A stretch of DNA of 64,000 nucleotides from Denitratisoma oestradiolicum (GCF_902813185.1 NZ_LR778301.1:558001-622000); one strand, 5' to 3'. Positions 16,437 through 28,529 are shown, counted from the stretch's first letter. Numbers and translations are program-made. The notes: generated from the sequence alone by a model not told the origin.

Positions 16437-19004
16437 ATGGAAGTCTCACGTATCCGGGCCTTGCGCGGCCCCAATCTGTGGAGCCGTCACACCGCCATCG
16501 AGGCGATCGTGTCCTGCACGCCCGAGGAGTGCAGTCTCGATGCCCTGCCTGGCTTCGAGGAGCGTTTGCGTCGGCGCTTTCCGGAAATCGGCGTGTTGCA
16601 GGCGACGCGCCACGGCGATGCCATTTCCATGGCCCATGCCCTGGAGTTCGCTGCCCTGGGTCTGCAAGCCCATGCCGGTTGCCCCGTCACCTTCAGTCGC
16701 ACGGCCCAGACCGTGGAACCGGGGGTGTTCCAGGTGGTGGTCGAATACAGCGAGGAGCCGGTGGGCCGGCTGGCCATGGATCTGGCCCAGGCCTTGTGCC
16801 GTGCCGCCCTGGAGGGCAGCGCCTTCGATCTGGAGGACGCCCTGACCCGGCTCAAGGAGCTGGACGAGGATGTGCGCCTGGGGCCCAGCACCGGTTCCAT
16901 CGTCCAGGCCGCCATGTTGCGAGGGGTGCCGTTCCGGCGCCTGACCGAGGGCAGCCTGGTGCAGTTCGGCTGGGGCTGCAAGCAGCGCCGCATCCAGGCG
17001 GCGGAGACCGATTGCTCCAGCGCCATCGCCGAGTCCATTGCCCAGGACAAGGATCTCACCAAGATGCTGCTGGATGCCGCTGGCGTACCGGTGCCCCGGG
17101 GGCGTCCGGTATCCGGCCTGGAGGACGGCTGGAACGCCGCCATGGAGATCGGCCTGCCGGTGGTGGTGAAGCCCCTGGATGGCAATCAGGGCAAGGGCGT
17201 CACGGTGAATATCACCGGCCGGGAAAGTTTCGAGGCGGCCTATGCCGCCGCCACGGAAATCAGCGAGGACATCCTGGTGGAGCGCTACCTGCCCGGTCAC
17301 GACTACCGCCTGCTGGTGGTGGGGGATCAGGTGGTGGCCGCGGCCCGGCGCGATCCGCCTCATGTCACCGGTGATGGCGTTCATACTGTGCGGGCGCTGG
17401 TGGACCAGGTCAATAGCGACCCGCGCCGGGGCGTGGGCCATGCCACTTCCCTGACCAAGATCCGCTTTGACGACATCGCCCTGACCTGCCTTGCGGCCCA
17501 GCATCTGAATGCCGAGTCGGTGCCCGCCAAGGGCATCCGGGTGGTGTTGCGCAACAACGCCAATCTGAGCACCGGCGGTTCGGCCACGGACGTCACCGAC
17601 GATGTTCATGTGGAGGTGGCGGCCCGGGCCGTGGCGGCGGCCAGGATGGTGGGGTTGGACATTGCTGGCGTGGATCTGGTCTGTGACAGCGTGCTGCGTC
17701 CCATCGAGGAGCAGGGCGGCGGCATTGTCGAGGTCAATGCGGCGCCCGGCCTGCGCATGCACCTGACGCCTTCTTTCGGCAAGGGCCGGGCGGTGGGCGA
17801 TGCCATCGTATCCACCCTGTTTCCCGACGGCGCGGATGGGCGCATTCCGGTGGTGGCGGTGGCCGGCACCAACGGCAAGACCACCACGGTGCGCCTGATC
17901 GCTCATCTGCTGGCCAGCAAGGGTCTCTGCGTCGGCATGACCAGCACCGACGGGGTGTATGTGAATGGCCGTCGTACCGACACCGGGGATTGCAGCGGTC
18001 CCCGCAGCGCCCGCAATGTGCTGCTGCATCCCGACGTGGAGGCTGCCGTGTTCGAGACCGCCCGGGGCGGCGTGCTGCGGGAAGGCCTGGCCTTCGACCG
18101 TTGCGACGTGGCGGTGGTCACCAATATCGGCCTGGGAGATCACCTGGGCCTGTCCTACATCAGCACCGTGGAAGATCTGGCGGTGGTGAAGCGGGTTATC
18201 GTGCAGAACGTTGCGCCCAAGGGTGTTGCCGTGCTCAATGCCGCCGATCCCATGGTGGTGCGGATGGCCAAGGTCTGCCAGGGCGGCGTGACCTTCTTTG
18301 CTCGGGACCCCCACCATCCGGTGATGGCAACCCACCGCGCCCAGGGGCTGCGAGTCGTCTATGTGGAGGGGGGCGACATCGTCGCGGCGGAGGGATGGGA
18401 TGAGCATCGCCTGCCCCTGGCCGGTGTTCCCATCACCGGCGGTGGCACCATCGGCTTCCAGGTGGAAAACGCCATGGCGGCCACGGCCGCAGCCTGGGCC
18501 TTGGGGCTGGACTGGGAGGTGATTCGCGCCGGCCTGGGCACCTTTGTCAGCGATGCCCGGACCACGCCGGGACGTTTCAATCTGTTCCAGCACCGGGGGG
18601 CCACGGTGATTGCCGATTATGGCCACAATCCGGACGCCATCCAGGCCCTGGTGAATGCGGTGGACACCATGCCGGCCCGGCGTCGCACCGTGGTCATCAG
18701 TGGTGCCGGAGATCGGCGCGACGAGGACATCCGCCAGCAGACGCAGATACTCGGCGATGCCTTCGATCAGGTCATCCTCTACCAGGACCAATGCCAGCGC
18801 GGCCGGGCTGACGGCGAGGTGCTGGGGCTGCTGCGGGAGGGCCTGAGCCAGGCCAGTCGAGCACGGCAGGTGGAGGAGGTGCGCGGGGAGTTCCTTGCCA
18901 TCGACACTGCCCTGGATCGCCTGGAAGCGGGCGACCTGTGCCTGATTCTGATTGACCAGGTGGAGGAAGCCCTGGCTCACCTGACTGCCCGCTGCGGTGG
19001 CTGA
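16437..19004 (+). CDS. cphA: Cyanophycin synthetase
   Basis: Makes cyanophycin, a poly-aspartate backbone with arginine side chains, from Asp, Arg and ATP. The 855-residue protein has an N-terminal domain, an ATP-grasp domain (VVVKPLDGNQGKGVTVNI; HDYRLLVVG; VEVNAAPGLRMHL) for aspartate addition, and a Mur-ligase-like domain for arginine addition. The latter has an intact P-loop AGTNGKTTT (G477-K481) and the C-terminal lobe motif DYGHNPDAIQALV. It starts 30 bases after CphA', with an AAGGAA box in between, so the two are one operon. In its N-domain the helix reads MAHALEFAALGLQAHAG, diverged from the HVTLELQ form kept in CphA'. Ends convergent with rluE. Confidence 0.96.
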   Translation: MEVSRIRALRGPNLWSRHTAIEAIVSCTPEECSLDALPGFEERLRRRFPEIGVLQATRHGDAISMAHALEFAALGLQAHAGCPVTFSRTAQTVEPGVFQVVVEYSEEPVGRLAMDLAQALCRAALEGSAFDLEDALTRLKELDEDVRLGPSTGSIVQAAMLRGVPFRRLTEGSLVQFGWGCKQRRIQAAETDCSSAIAESIAQDKDLTKMLLDAAGVPVPRGRPVSGLEDGWNAAMEIGLPVVVKPLDGNQGKGVTVNITGRESFEAAYAAATEISEDILVERYLPGHDYRLLVVGDQVVAAARRDPPHVTGDGVHTVRALVDQVNSDPRRGVGHATSLTKIRFDDIALTCLAAQHLNAESVPAKGIRVVLRNNANLSTGGSATDVTDDVHVEVAARAVAAARMVGLDIAGVDLVCDSVLRPIEEQGGGIVEVNAAPGLRMHLTPSFGKGRAVGDAIVSTLFPDGADGRIPVVAVAGTNGKTTTVRLIAHLLASKGLCVGMTSTDGVYVNGRRTDTGDCSGPRSARNVLLHPDVEAAVFETARGGVLREGLAFDRCDVAVVTNIGLGDHLGLSYISTVEDLAVVKRVIVQNVAPKGVAVLNAADPMVVRMAKVCQGGVTFFARDPHHPVMATHRAQGLRVVYVEGGDIVAAEGWDEHRLPLAGVPITGGGTIGFQVENAMAATAAAWALGLDWEVIRAGLGTFVSDARTTPGRFNLFQHRGATVIADYGHNPDAIQALVNAVDTMPARRRTVVISGAGDRRDEDIRQQTQILGDAFDQVILYQDQCQRGRADGEVLGLLREGLSQASRARQVEEVRGEFLAIDTALDRLEAGDLCLILIDQVEEALAHLTARCGG

Positions 19005-19013
19005 ACGGCCGGG

Positions 19014-19580
19014 CTATCGAGTCGGCGGGGGCAAGTCCGCCGCCTCGATCACCCGCCATTCCCCTGGCGCCAGTCCCTCCAGGTTCCAGGGGCCGACGGC
19101 CCAGCGGATCAGGCGCAGGGTGGGGAAGCCCACCTTGGCGGTCATGCGCCGCACCTGCCGGTTCTTGCCTTCCTTCAGCACCAGTTCCAGCCAGGCGGTG
19201 GGAATCGCTGCCCGGTAGCGTATCGGCGGGTTGCGGGGCCACAGGTCCGCAGGTTCTTCCATCAACTGTGCCTGGCAGGGGCGGGTGACGAAATCCCCCA
19301 GGTCCACGCCGCGTCGCAGCCGGGCCAGGGCCTCCTCGTCGGGTATCCGTTCCACCTGGGCCCAGTAGGTCTTGGCCAGCTTGTGGCGGGGATCGGCAAT
19401 GCGCGCCTGGAGCGGGCCGTTGTCGGTCAGCACCAGCAGGCCCTCGCTGTCCGTATCCAGGCGGCCGGCGGGATAGACCCCCGGCAGGGGAATGTAGTCC
19501 TTCAGGGTGGGGCGTCCATCCGTGTCGGTGAATTGGGTCATCACCCCGTAGGGCTTGTTGAACAACACGAACTTGGCCAA
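19014..19580 (-). CDS. rluE: 23S rRNA pseudouridine synthase, RluE type
   Basis: A 188-residue RsuA-family pseudouridine synthase lacking an S4 domain, like E. coli RluE, which modifies U2457 of 23S rRNA. It opens [16 protein letters not shown] and has the catalytic aspartate in [23 protein letters not shown] and the closing [20 protein letters not shown]. The start lies 3 bases after the aceK stop codon, so it is read together with aceK. The rRNA target is inferred from domain layout; an RluB/RluF-type enzyme would carry an S4 domain. Confidence 0.9.
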   Translation of the reverse strand: MAKFVLFNKPYGVMTQFTDTDGRPTLKDYIPLPGVYPAGRLDTDSEGLLVLTDNGPLQARIADPRHKLAKTYWAQVERIPDEEALARLRRGVDLGDFVTRPCQAQLMEEPADLWPRNPPIRYRAAIPTAWLELVLKEGKNRQVRRMTAKVGFPTLRLIRWAVGPWNLEGLAPGEWRVIEAADLPPPTR

Positions 19581-19583
19581 AGA

Positions 19584-21359
19584 TCAGGCTCCCGTCGCAG
19601 TGTCCGGATAGGCATGGCAAAAGCGCAATGCCTCCGGATAGGGAAAGAAGTCCCGCAGCTTGCCGTCGCGGATATCGGCCTGGGCCTGTTTCCAGAACTC
19701 CGCGTCCAGCAGGTCGGCGTGATACTTCATGAACATGCTGCGTATGCGGGGCGAAGTCAGCAGGAAGGTGGCGAACTCCTCGGGGAAGATGTCGTTCCTG
19801 CCCACGGAATACCAGGCTTCGCCGGATAGCTCCATTTCCGGATAGGGGGCCGGCGGGATGCGGCGGAAGTTGCAGTCGGTCATGTACTCGATTTCGTCGT
19901 AGTCGTAGAACACCACTCGGCCGTAACGGGTGACGCCGAAGTTTTTCCAGAGCATGTCGCCGGGGAAGATGTTGGCGCTGGCCAGTTCCCGGATGGCGTC
20001 GCCGTATTCTTTGACGCCCTGTTCGATCAGGTCTTCCCGGCCGCTGCGCTCGGCCCGGTCCAGGAAAAGGTTGAGGGGCTCCATGCGCCGTTCGATGTAG
20101 AGGTGCCGGATGATCAGATCCTCGCCGTCTTCCTCCAGCAGGGACGGCACCTCCCGCTGCAATTCCTCGATCAGTTCCGGGGAAAAGCGGGCGCGGGGAA
20201 AGGCGGCATTGGAGAATTCCAGGGTGTCGGCCATGCGCCCCACCCGGTCCACCTGCTTGACCAGCTGGTACTTGCGCCGCACCGTTGCGTGGTCCACTTC
20301 CTTGATGAAGCCGAACTTGTCCTTGATGATCTTGAACACATAGGGATAGGACGGCAGGGTGAATACCATCATTACCAGGCCGCGGATGCCGGGGGCCACG
20401 ACGAACTGGTCCTGGGAGTGGCCCAGGTGATGTATCAGGTCCCGGAAGAACATGGTCTTGCCCTGCTTGCCCAGGCCCAGCATGGTGTACAACTCGGAAC
20501 GGGGCTTGCCGGGCATGATGGAGCGGAGGAACTGCACATAGGCCGAGGGCACCTCCATATCCACCAGGAAGTAGGCCCGGGACAGGGAAAACAGGATGCT
20601 GATCAGCCCCGGATCGAGCAGGATGGTGTCGAGATAGAGCCCCCCTGCTGGGGAATGCAGCACCGGTATCGCGAAGGGATACTCCATGCTCCCATTGACG
20701 GCCTTGCCGATCACGTAGGCCCCCTTGTTGCGGTAGAAGGGAGAATGCAGCACCTGGATTTGCAAGTTCGCTTCCTTCCTGGGCCATTCGCCAAGAAGGG
20801 TCAGTGCCGTCTGATAGATGTGCTCCACGTCCCGCGTCAGGTTGTCAAAGGGGCGTTCCCAGCCGAAATCCTGGAATATTCGGACCATGGTCTCTCGCAG
20901 TCCCTGCCCACCGGGGTAATAGCTGCGATAGGCCGGAGGAATGGATTCGATGTATTCGGTGGAAATGGCCGGCCGGACGAAAATGAAGTCGTTGTGAAAA
21001 TAGGTCCGGTGCATGATGCGGCAGAACACCGAGTTGAAGAAGGTTTCGGCCAGCTCCGGTTGCTTGTGATTGATCAGCAGGCCGATATAAAGCAGCTTTG
21101 CCTGCTGCCAGGTATCGTCGTCGATGGGCTTGGGGCCGAAGATTTCCCGCAGATAGGCGCTGGTTTCTCCCACCCGGTCGTCGTAGAACTGGATGCGGTT
21201 CCTTACCGCTTGCTGGATGCCATGCCAGTCGGCCACCTCGTAACGCCCCTTGGCTACCATGGAGCATTCACGAAACAGGCGGTAGTGATTGTTGAAGCCT
21301 TCGATCAGGATGATGGCGATACGCTTGGCGATCGGGTTGCTGCCGCTCACTTGGGTCAT
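19584..21359 (-). CDS. aceK: Isocitrate dehydrogenase kinase/phosphatase
   Basis: AceK reversibly phosphorylates isocitrate dehydrogenase and so diverts isocitrate into the glyoxylate bypass during growth on acetate. At 591 residues it matches the family (about 580). Recognisable parts are VVAPGIRGLVMMVFTLPSYPY (ATP-binding loop), FKIIKDKFGF, the VFYDYDEIEYMTDCNFR catalytic segment and EEFATFLLTSPRIRSMF near the end. It is divergent from two isocitrate dehydrogenase genes; the second (24003-25238) has the phosphorylatable serine. Isocitrate lyase is 9 kb away. rluE follows on the same message. Confidence 0.96.
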   Translation of the reverse strand: MTQVSGSNPIAKRIAIILIEGFNNHYRLFRECSMVAKGRYEVADWHGIQQAVRNRIQFYDDRVGETSAYLREIFGPKPIDDDTWQQAKLLYIGLLINHKQPELAETFFNSVFCRIMHRTYFHNDFIFVRPAISTEYIESIPPAYRSYYPGGQGLRETMVRIFQDFGWERPFDNLTRDVEHIYQTALTLLGEWPRKEANLQIQVLHSPFYRNKGAYVIGKAVNGSMEYPFAIPVLHSPAGGLYLDTILLDPGLISILFSLSRAYFLVDMEVPSAYVQFLRSIMPGKPRSELYTMLGLGKQGKTMFFRDLIHHLGHSQDQFVVAPGIRGLVMMVFTLPSYPYVFKIIKDKFGFIKEVDHATVRRKYQLVKQVDRVGRMADTLEFSNAAFPRARFSPELIEELQREVPSLLEEDGEDLIIRHLYIERRMEPLNLFLDRAERSGREDLIEQGVKEYGDAIRELASANIFPGDMLWKNFGVTRYGRVVFYDYDEIEYMTDCNFRRIPPAPYPEMELSGEAWYSVGRNDIFPEEFATFLLTSPRIRSMFMKYHADLLDAEFWKQAQADIRDGKLRDFFPYPEALRFCHAYPDTATGA

Positions 21360-21574
21360 GCAGCGTCCTTCCTGTTTGAATCCGTGAAAATTCTAGCACT
21401 GGAGTTCGATTTACATTCCGCAATGTGAAATAGATTTTCGCCATCCGGTTTTGAATAAAAGATAAAATATACAAGAGTTGTTTCAGCGGGCGTCTGGGGA
21501 CCTCCCGGCGTCTGAGCTTGCAGGCCGCGGCTTACCCGTTGCGGCCGATTTCAACGTGGAATCTTGGAGGAAAC

Positions 21575-23812
<2,238 letters not shown>

Positions 23813-23841
23813 GCCATCGCGCCTTTCACGCGCCCACGATC

Positions 23842-23870
23842 ACGGCCCGCCAGTATTGGCGGGCCGTTTT
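23842..23870 (+). terminator. Rho-independent terminator of icd2
   Basis: A perfect 10-base stem, ACGGCCCGCC (23842-23851) with GGCGGGCCGT (23858-23867), a 6-base loop and a TTTT run. It lies 30 bases after the icd2 stop and separates the two isocitrate dehydrogenase genes into different transcription units. Confidence 0.88.
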
Positions 23871-24002
23871 GCTTTCAGGCCCGACCGTCCCCGGGAATGG
23901 TCAGTCCGTCGTCTTTGTCGCATAATCGGCGAGTGCGCCAGTCGACCAATGTGTCTCCCGGCGCTGCACCTCTCAAGGTCCTTAACTCACGAGGGAGTAC
24001 AT

Positions 24003-25238
24003 ATGACTTCACTGATCAAGATTCCCGCCGAAGGCACGAAAATCATCCCCGGCCAACCCACCCCCGACAATCCCATCATTCCCTTCATCGAAGGCGATGG
24101 CATCGGTGTCGACATCACTCCGGTAATGAAAAAAGTTGTCGATGCGGCCGTGGCCAAGGCCTATGGCGGCAAGAAGAAGATTTCCTGGATGGAGGTCTAT
24201 GCCGGTGAAAAATCCACCCAGCTTTATGGCCCCGATGTCTGGCTGCCCAAGGACACCCTGGATGCCTGCAAGGAATACTCGGTTTCCATCAAGGGCCCGA
24301 TGACCACCCCAGTGGGCGGCGGCATCCGCTCCCTGAATGTGGCCCTGCGTCAGGAACTGGATCTGTATCAGTGCGTGCGTCCGGTGCGCTACTTCAAGGG
24401 CGTGCCTTCTCCCCTGAAGAACCCCGAACTGACCGACATGGTGATCTACCGCGAAAACACGGAAGACATCTATGCTGGCATCGAATGGGCCAATGGCACC
24501 GACCCATGCAGGAAGGTCATCAAGTTCCTGCAGGAGGAGATGGGCGTCACCAAGATCCGCTTCCCCGAGACCTCCGGCATCGGTATCAAGCCTGTCTCGG
24601 TTGAAGGCACCGAGCGCCTGGTGCGCGCCGCCATCAGGTACGCCATCGACAACAAGCGCAAGTCGGTGACCATCGTGCACAAGGGCAACATCATGAAGTT
24701 CACCGAAGGCAACTTCCGTGACTCTGCCTATGCCCTGGCCAAGCGCGAGTTTGGTGGCGTCGAGATCGACGGCGGCCCCTGGCTCAAGCTACCGGCGGAC
24801 AAGGGGGGCATCGTCATCAAGGACGCCATCGCCGACGCCTTCCTTCAGCAAATCCTGCTGCGTCCCGCCGAATACGACGTGATCGCCACCACCAATCTGA
24901 ATGGGGACTACATCTCCGATGCCCTGGCGGCCCAGGTGGGTGGTATCGGCATCGCTCCCGGCGCCAACATCTCGGACAAGTACGCCTGTTTCGAGGCCAC
25001 CCACGGTACCGCTCCCAAGTACGCCGGCCAGGACAAGGTGAACCCCGGTTCCCTGATCCTTTCCGCCGAAATGATGCTGCGTCACCTGGGCTGGCGCGAA
25101 GCGGCCGACCTGATCGTCAAGTCCATGGAAGCCGCCATCGGCGACAAGATCGTGACCTACGATTTCGCCCGCCTGATGGACGGCGCCAAGGAGGTGTCCT
25201 GTTCTGCCTTCGGCGACGCCATGATCGCCCGCATGTAA
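24003..25238 (+). CDS. icd: NADP-dependent isocitrate dehydrogenase, dimeric type (IDH-I)
   Basis: The 411-residue E. coli-like isocitrate dehydrogenase of the citric acid cycle. Start ATG 24003 follows GAGGGAG. Markers include [60 protein letters not shown] and [19 protein letters not shown]. Ser110 in [10 protein letters not shown] corresponds to the E. coli serine phosphorylated by AceK and is conserved, so AceK control is expected. The 190 bases before it contain the icd2 terminator and presumably its own promoter. A strong bidirectional terminator follows. Confidence 0.97.
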   Translation: MTSLIKIPAEGTKIIPGQPTPDNPIIPFIEGDGIGVDITPVMKKVVDAAVAKAYGGKKKISWMEVYAGEKSTQLYGPDVWLPKDTLDACKEYSVSIKGPMTTPVGGGIRSLNVALRQELDLYQCVRPVRYFKGVPSPLKNPELTDMVIYRENTEDIYAGIEWANGTDPCRKVIKFLQEEMGVTKIRFPETSGIGIKPVSVEGTERLVRAAIRYAIDNKRKSVTIVHKGNIMKFTEGNFRDSAYALAKREFGGVEIDGGPWLKLPADKGGIVIKDAIADAFLQQILLRPAEYDVIATTNLNGDYISDALAAQVGGIGIAPGANISDKYACFEATHGTAPKYAGQDKVNPGSLILSAEMMLRHLGWREAADLIVKSMEAAIGDKIVTYDFARLMDGAKEVSCSAFGDAMIARM

Positions 25239-25310
25239 GCCATATGTTCGCTGCTCATTGACCCGCTACGCTCGACGGTCACCCTCGACTCTGTTGATAA
25301 CGCGGCGGGC

Positions 25311-25346
25311 AAAAAAGAAGCCCGCCATTTGGCGGGCTTCTTTTTT
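25311..25346. terminator. Bidirectional terminator between icd and csp
   Basis: Stem GAAGCCCGCC (25317-25326) with GGCGGGCTTC (25331-25340), loop ATTT, preceded by AAAAAA and followed by TTTTTT. Read either way it ends in a U-run, so it serves both icd (plus) and the convergent csp gene (minus, stop at 25374). Confidence 0.93.
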
Positions 25347-25373
25347 GGTGTCGGTGCTGTCGCCGACGCCTTC

Positions 25374-25577
25374 TTAGGCCTTCTGGATATTAGAGGCCTG
25401 CTTGCCTTTGGGGCCCTGGGTGACGTCGAAGGAAACGCGTTCCCCTTCCTTTAGCGTCTTGAAACCGGGCATGTTGATGGCGGAGAAATGCGCGAACAAG
25501 TCTTCACTACCATCTTCCGGCGTAATGAAGCCGAAACCCTTGGCGTCGTTAAACCACTTGACAGTACCAGTTGCCAT
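25374..25577 (-). CDS. csp: Cold-shock-domain protein (CspA family)
   Basis: A 67-residue single cold-shock domain. It shows [20 protein letters not shown] with the RNP1 motif KGFGFI, then DLFAHFSAI as RNP2 and the closing [11 protein letters not shown]. CspA-type proteins bind single-stranded RNA/DNA and melt mRNA structure. Whether it is cold-induced or constitutive cannot be read from the protein. A promoter-like pair lies about 170-207 bases upstream, implying a long 5' leader as in cspA-type genes. Confidence 0.96.
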   Translation of the reverse strand: MATGTVKWFNDAKGFGFITPEDGSEDLFAHFSAINMPGFKTLKEGERVSFDVTQGPKGKQASNIQKA

Positions 25578-25755
25578 AAACCCTCTTCCTTAATATTGGT
25601 CCAAACGATCCGGCATCGAGGTGACACGCACCCGGCGCCGGGACATGCCTGAACAAGATCACCACTGAGGAAGGGGCCATGCGGTGTTTCAGAAGCCTGA
25701 AGAACTGCGGGGCATTCGACATTGCGGTGTGACACTTGAATCAAACACGGTTCGC

Positions 25756-25784
25756 CTTTTACGCACTTTGTTTTTTGGCGTCAA
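25756..25784 (-). promoter_or_regulatory. Predicted sigma-70 promoter of csp
   Basis: On the minus strand TTGACG (25784-25779) is followed by a 17-base spacer and TAAAAG (25761-25756), a near-consensus -35 and a moderate -10. Transcription from about 25749 would give a leader of some 170 nucleotides before the csp ATG at 25577, similar to the long regulatory leaders of cspA-type messages. Prediction only. Confidence 0.5.
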
Positions 25785-25889
25785 CAATTTTTTTTTGCTG
25801 CGTGACAACATTCCAACAGTCAGTCACCGTGCGGATTTGGCGCTGAATCGTGCCCCTATTCGAAGCCGTTGGGGACGTTGCAGTGCCAC

Positions 25890-25907
25890 CGATTCGAATT
25901 AGAATCG
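25890..25907 (+). promoter_or_regulatory. Palindrome immediately upstream of the clpS start
   Basis: CGATTC (25890-25895) and GAATCG (25902-25907) flank GAATTA, four bases before the clpS ATG at 25912. No Shine-Dalgarno box is evident in the same stretch. It could be a repressor operator or an RNA hairpin that limits translation of clpS. Confidence 0.4.
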
Positions 25908-25911
25908 AAAC

Positions 25912-26238
25912 ATGCCCTCCAGGAAGGAAAACCGTGAGCACGGGAACAGTGTGGCGCTTGCCCCCAAGAAGAGCAGGGTTAAGCCCCCGCCGCTCTATCG
26001 GGTGTTCCTGCTCAACGACGATTTCACCCCGATGGATTTCGTTATCGTCGTGCTGGAGAATTTTTTTGCCATGAACCGGGAAATGGCTACGTTGGTCATG
26101 CTCAAGGTGCACCATGAGGGCAAGGGCCTCTGCGGTGAGTATCCCCATGATGTCGCCGCCACCAAGGTGGAACGAGTCACGACATTTGCCCGTCAACATC
26201 AACATCCGCTGGCCTGCGTGATGGAGGAAGTACGATGA
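25912..26238 (+). CDS. clpS: ATP-dependent Clp protease adaptor ClpS
   Basis: ClpS delivers N-degron substrates to ClpAP. The 108-residue protein has a flexible charged N-terminus and the folded core [20 protein letters not shown], with the N-end-rule pocket residues in the [10 protein letters not shown] region. [20 protein letters not shown] and a short Cys/Met/Glu tail follow. Its stop codon overlaps the clpA start (ATGA at 26235-26238), so adaptor and unfoldase are translationally coupled. A palindrome replaces an obvious ribosome-binding site before ATG 25912. Confidence 0.96.
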   Translation: MPSRKENREHGNSVALAPKKSRVKPPPLYRVFLLNDDFTPMDFVIVVLENFFAMNREMATLVMLKVHHEGKGLCGEYPHDVAATKVERVTTFARQHQHPLACVMEEVR

Positions 26239-28529
26239 TTGCCCAGGAACTTGAAGTCAGTCTGCACATGGCTTTTGTCGAAGCTCGGCAAAAGAGGCAT
26301 GAATTCATCACTGTCGAGCACCTCCTGCTGGCATTGCTGGACAACCCCTCGGCGGCCCATGTATTGCGGGCCTGCGCTGCCAATCTGGAGGATCTGCGGC
26401 GGGAACTCGCCACCTTCATTACCGAGCACACGCCCACCCTGTCGGGTACCGAAGAGATCGATACCCAGCCCACTCTGGGATTCCAGCGGGTGATCCAGCG
26501 GGCCATCCTGCATGTGCAGTCCTCGGGCAAGAAGGAAGTGACTGGCGCCAACGTGCTGGTGGCCATCTTTGGGGAGAAGGAGTCCCACGCGGTGTATTTC
26601 CTGCAAAAGCAGGAAATCTCCCGGCTCGATGTGGTGAACTTCATTTCCCATGGTATTTCCAAGGCTCCCCAGGCCGCCGCCGGCAAGGGCGAGGAGCCTC
26701 ATGAGACCGAGGCCGAGACCCAGGAGAAGGGCGGCGCCCTTGAAAGCTATACCCAGAATCTCAATCTGATGGCCTTGGCCGGCAAGATTGATCCCCTGGT
26801 CGGCCGCGAAAAGGAACTGGAACGGGTGATCCAGACCTTGTGCCGGCGCAGGAAGAACAATCCCTTGCTGGTGGGGGAGGCCGGGGTGGGCAAGACCGCC
26901 ATTGCCGAAGGTCTTGCCCATCGGATTGTCGAAGGCAAGATTCCCGAGATATTGTCAGACGCCACGGTGTACGCTCTGGACATGGGCGCCCTGCTGGCAG
27001 GGACCAAGTACCGGGGGGATTTTGAGCAGCGGCTCAAGGCGGTACTCAAACAGTTGCTGGACAACCCCAGGTCGATCCTGTTCATTGATGAAATTCACAC
27101 CCTGATTGGTGCCGGTGCTGCTTCGGGAGGTACCTTGGACGCCTCGAACCTACTCAAGCCGGCGTTGTCATCGGGTAATATGAAATGCATCGGCGCCACC
27201 ACCTTCACCGAGTTCCGGGGTGTTTTCGAGAAGGATCACGCCCTTTCCCGGCGCTTCCAAAAGGTGGATGTGAACGAACCCTCGGTAGAGGAGACCATCG
27301 CCATCCTGCGCGGTCTCAAGAGCCGCTTCGAGGATCACCACGGTGTCAAGTATTCTGCGGCGGCCATCACCTCGGCAGCGGAGTTGGCGGCCAAGTACAT
27401 CAACGACCGCCACCTGCCCGACAAGGCCATCGACGTTATCGACGAGGCGGGAGCCGCCCAGCGCATCCTGCCCAAGTCCCGGCAGAAGAAGCTGATCGGC
27501 AAGCCGGAGATCGAGGACATCGTCGCCAAGATCGCCCGCATTCCGCCTCAGCATGTGTCCTCCGATGACCGCTCGGCCCTGAAAAACCTGGAGCGGGATC
27601 TGCGCAATGTGGTGTTCGGCCAGGATGCGGCTATTGCCGCCCTGGCCAAGGCCATCAAGATGTCCCGTTCGGGACTGGGGAATCCTCAGAAGCCCATTGG
27701 CTCCTTCCTGTTTTCCGGCCCCACCGGGGTCGGCAAGACGGAAGTGGCCCGCCAGCTCGCCTACTGCATGGGCATCGAACTGATCCGCTTCGACATGTCG
27801 GAATACATGGAACGCCATGCGGTGTCCCGCCTGATCGGCGCCCCGCCGGGCTATGTGGGATTCGACCAGGGTGGTCTGCTGACCGAGGCGGTGACCAAGA
27901 AACCCCACGCGGTACTGTTGCTGGACGAGATCGAAAAGGCCCACCCGGATGTTTTCAACATCCTGCTGCAGGTCATGGATCACGGCACTCTGACTGACAA
28001 CAACGGCCGCAAGGCGGACTTCCGCAATGTGGTGATCGTGATGACCACCAATGCCGGCGCCGAGGCCCTGCAGCGCGCCACCATTGGCTTCACCTCGGGC
28101 AAGCAGGCTGGCGACGAGATGGGCGAGATCAAGCGCCTGTTCAGCCCGGAGTTTCGCAACCGCCTGGATGCGGTGATCTCCTTCCGCGCCCTGGATACCG
28201 AGATCATCCTGCGGGTGGTGGACAAGTTCCTGATGCAGCTGGAAGGCCAGTTGCACGAGAAAAAGGTGGAAGCCATCTTCACCGACAGCCTGCGGGCCTG
28301 GCTGGCCGAGCAGGGCTTCGATCCGCTGATGGGGGCCAGACCCATGGCCCGGTTGATTCAGGACACCATTCGTTCTGCCCTGGCCGACGAGTTGCTGTTC
28401 GGCCGCCTGGTGAACGGCGGCAAGGTGGTCATCGATCTGGACGAGGATGCAACCGATGGCCACAAGGTCAAGCTCAACATCGAGCAAGAGCTTGCTGAGA
28501 CGCCAAGACCTACCCCAATTGGCTCCTGA
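26235..28529 (+). CDS. clpA: ATP-dependent Clp protease ATP-binding subunit ClpA
   Basis: The hexameric AAA+ unfoldase that feeds ClpP. The 764-residue protein has two Clp N-repeats (about 1-140), an acidic linker (about 145-175), and AAA+ module 1 with Walker A GEAGVGKT near 215 and Walker [20 protein letters not shown]. Module 2 has Walker A GPTGVGKT near 495 and [16 protein letters not shown]. The long ClpB-type coiled-coil middle domain is absent, which identifies ClpA. Partner clpP is not in the window. A weak hairpin follows the stop. Confidence 0.97.
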   Translation: MIAQELEVSLHMAFVEARQKRHEFITVEHLLLALLDNPSAAHVLRACAANLEDLRRELATFITEHTPTLSGTEEIDTQPTLGFQRVIQRAILHVQSSGKKEVTGANVLVAIFGEKESHAVYFLQKQEISRLDVVNFISHGISKAPQAAAGKGEEPHETEAETQEKGGALESYTQNLNLMALAGKIDPLVGREKELERVIQTLCRRRKNNPLLVGEAGVGKTAIAEGLAHRIVEGKIPEILSDATVYALDMGALLAGTKYRGDFEQRLKAVLKQLLDNPRSILFIDEIHTLIGAGAASGGTLDASNLLKPALSSGNMKCIGATTFTEFRGVFEKDHALSRRFQKVDVNEPSVEETIAILRGLKSRFEDHHGVKYSAAAITSAAELAAKYINDRHLPDKAIDVIDEAGAAQRILPKSRQKKLIGKPEIEDIVAKIARIPPQHVSSDDRSALKNLERDLRNVVFGQDAAIAALAKAIKMSRSGLGNPQKPIGSFLFSGPTGVGKTEVARQLAYCMGIELIRFDMSEYMERHAVSRLIGAPPGYVGFDQGGLLTEAVTKKPHAVLLLDEIEKAHPDVFNILLQVMDHGTLTDNNGRKADFRNVVIVMTTNAGAEALQRATIGFTSGKQAGDEMGEIKRLFSPEFRNRLDAVISFRALDTEIILRVVDKFLMQLEGQLHEKKVEAIFTDSLRAWLAEQGFDPLMGARPMARLIQDTIRSALADELLFGRLVNGGKVVIDLDEDATDGHKVKLNIEQELAETPRPTPIGS

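Larger units (their letters stand above)
25578..25911. other. Gene-free region between divergent csp and clpS
   Basis: A 334-base region without a convincing coding frame. From the csp side it holds a probable long 5' leader (25578-25748) and a promoter-like pair at 25756-25784 on the minus strand, beside two runs of T (25769-25776 and 25788-25796). On the clpS side the last 22 bases contain an 18-base palindrome directly before the start codon. I saw no tRNA, riboswitch or small RNA signature. Confidence 0.6.

Noticed and set aside
16446..18980. 844-codon minus-strand open frame opposite cphA
   Set aside because: Antisense shadow of the cyanophycin synthetase; no motif, composition typical of a complementary frame.
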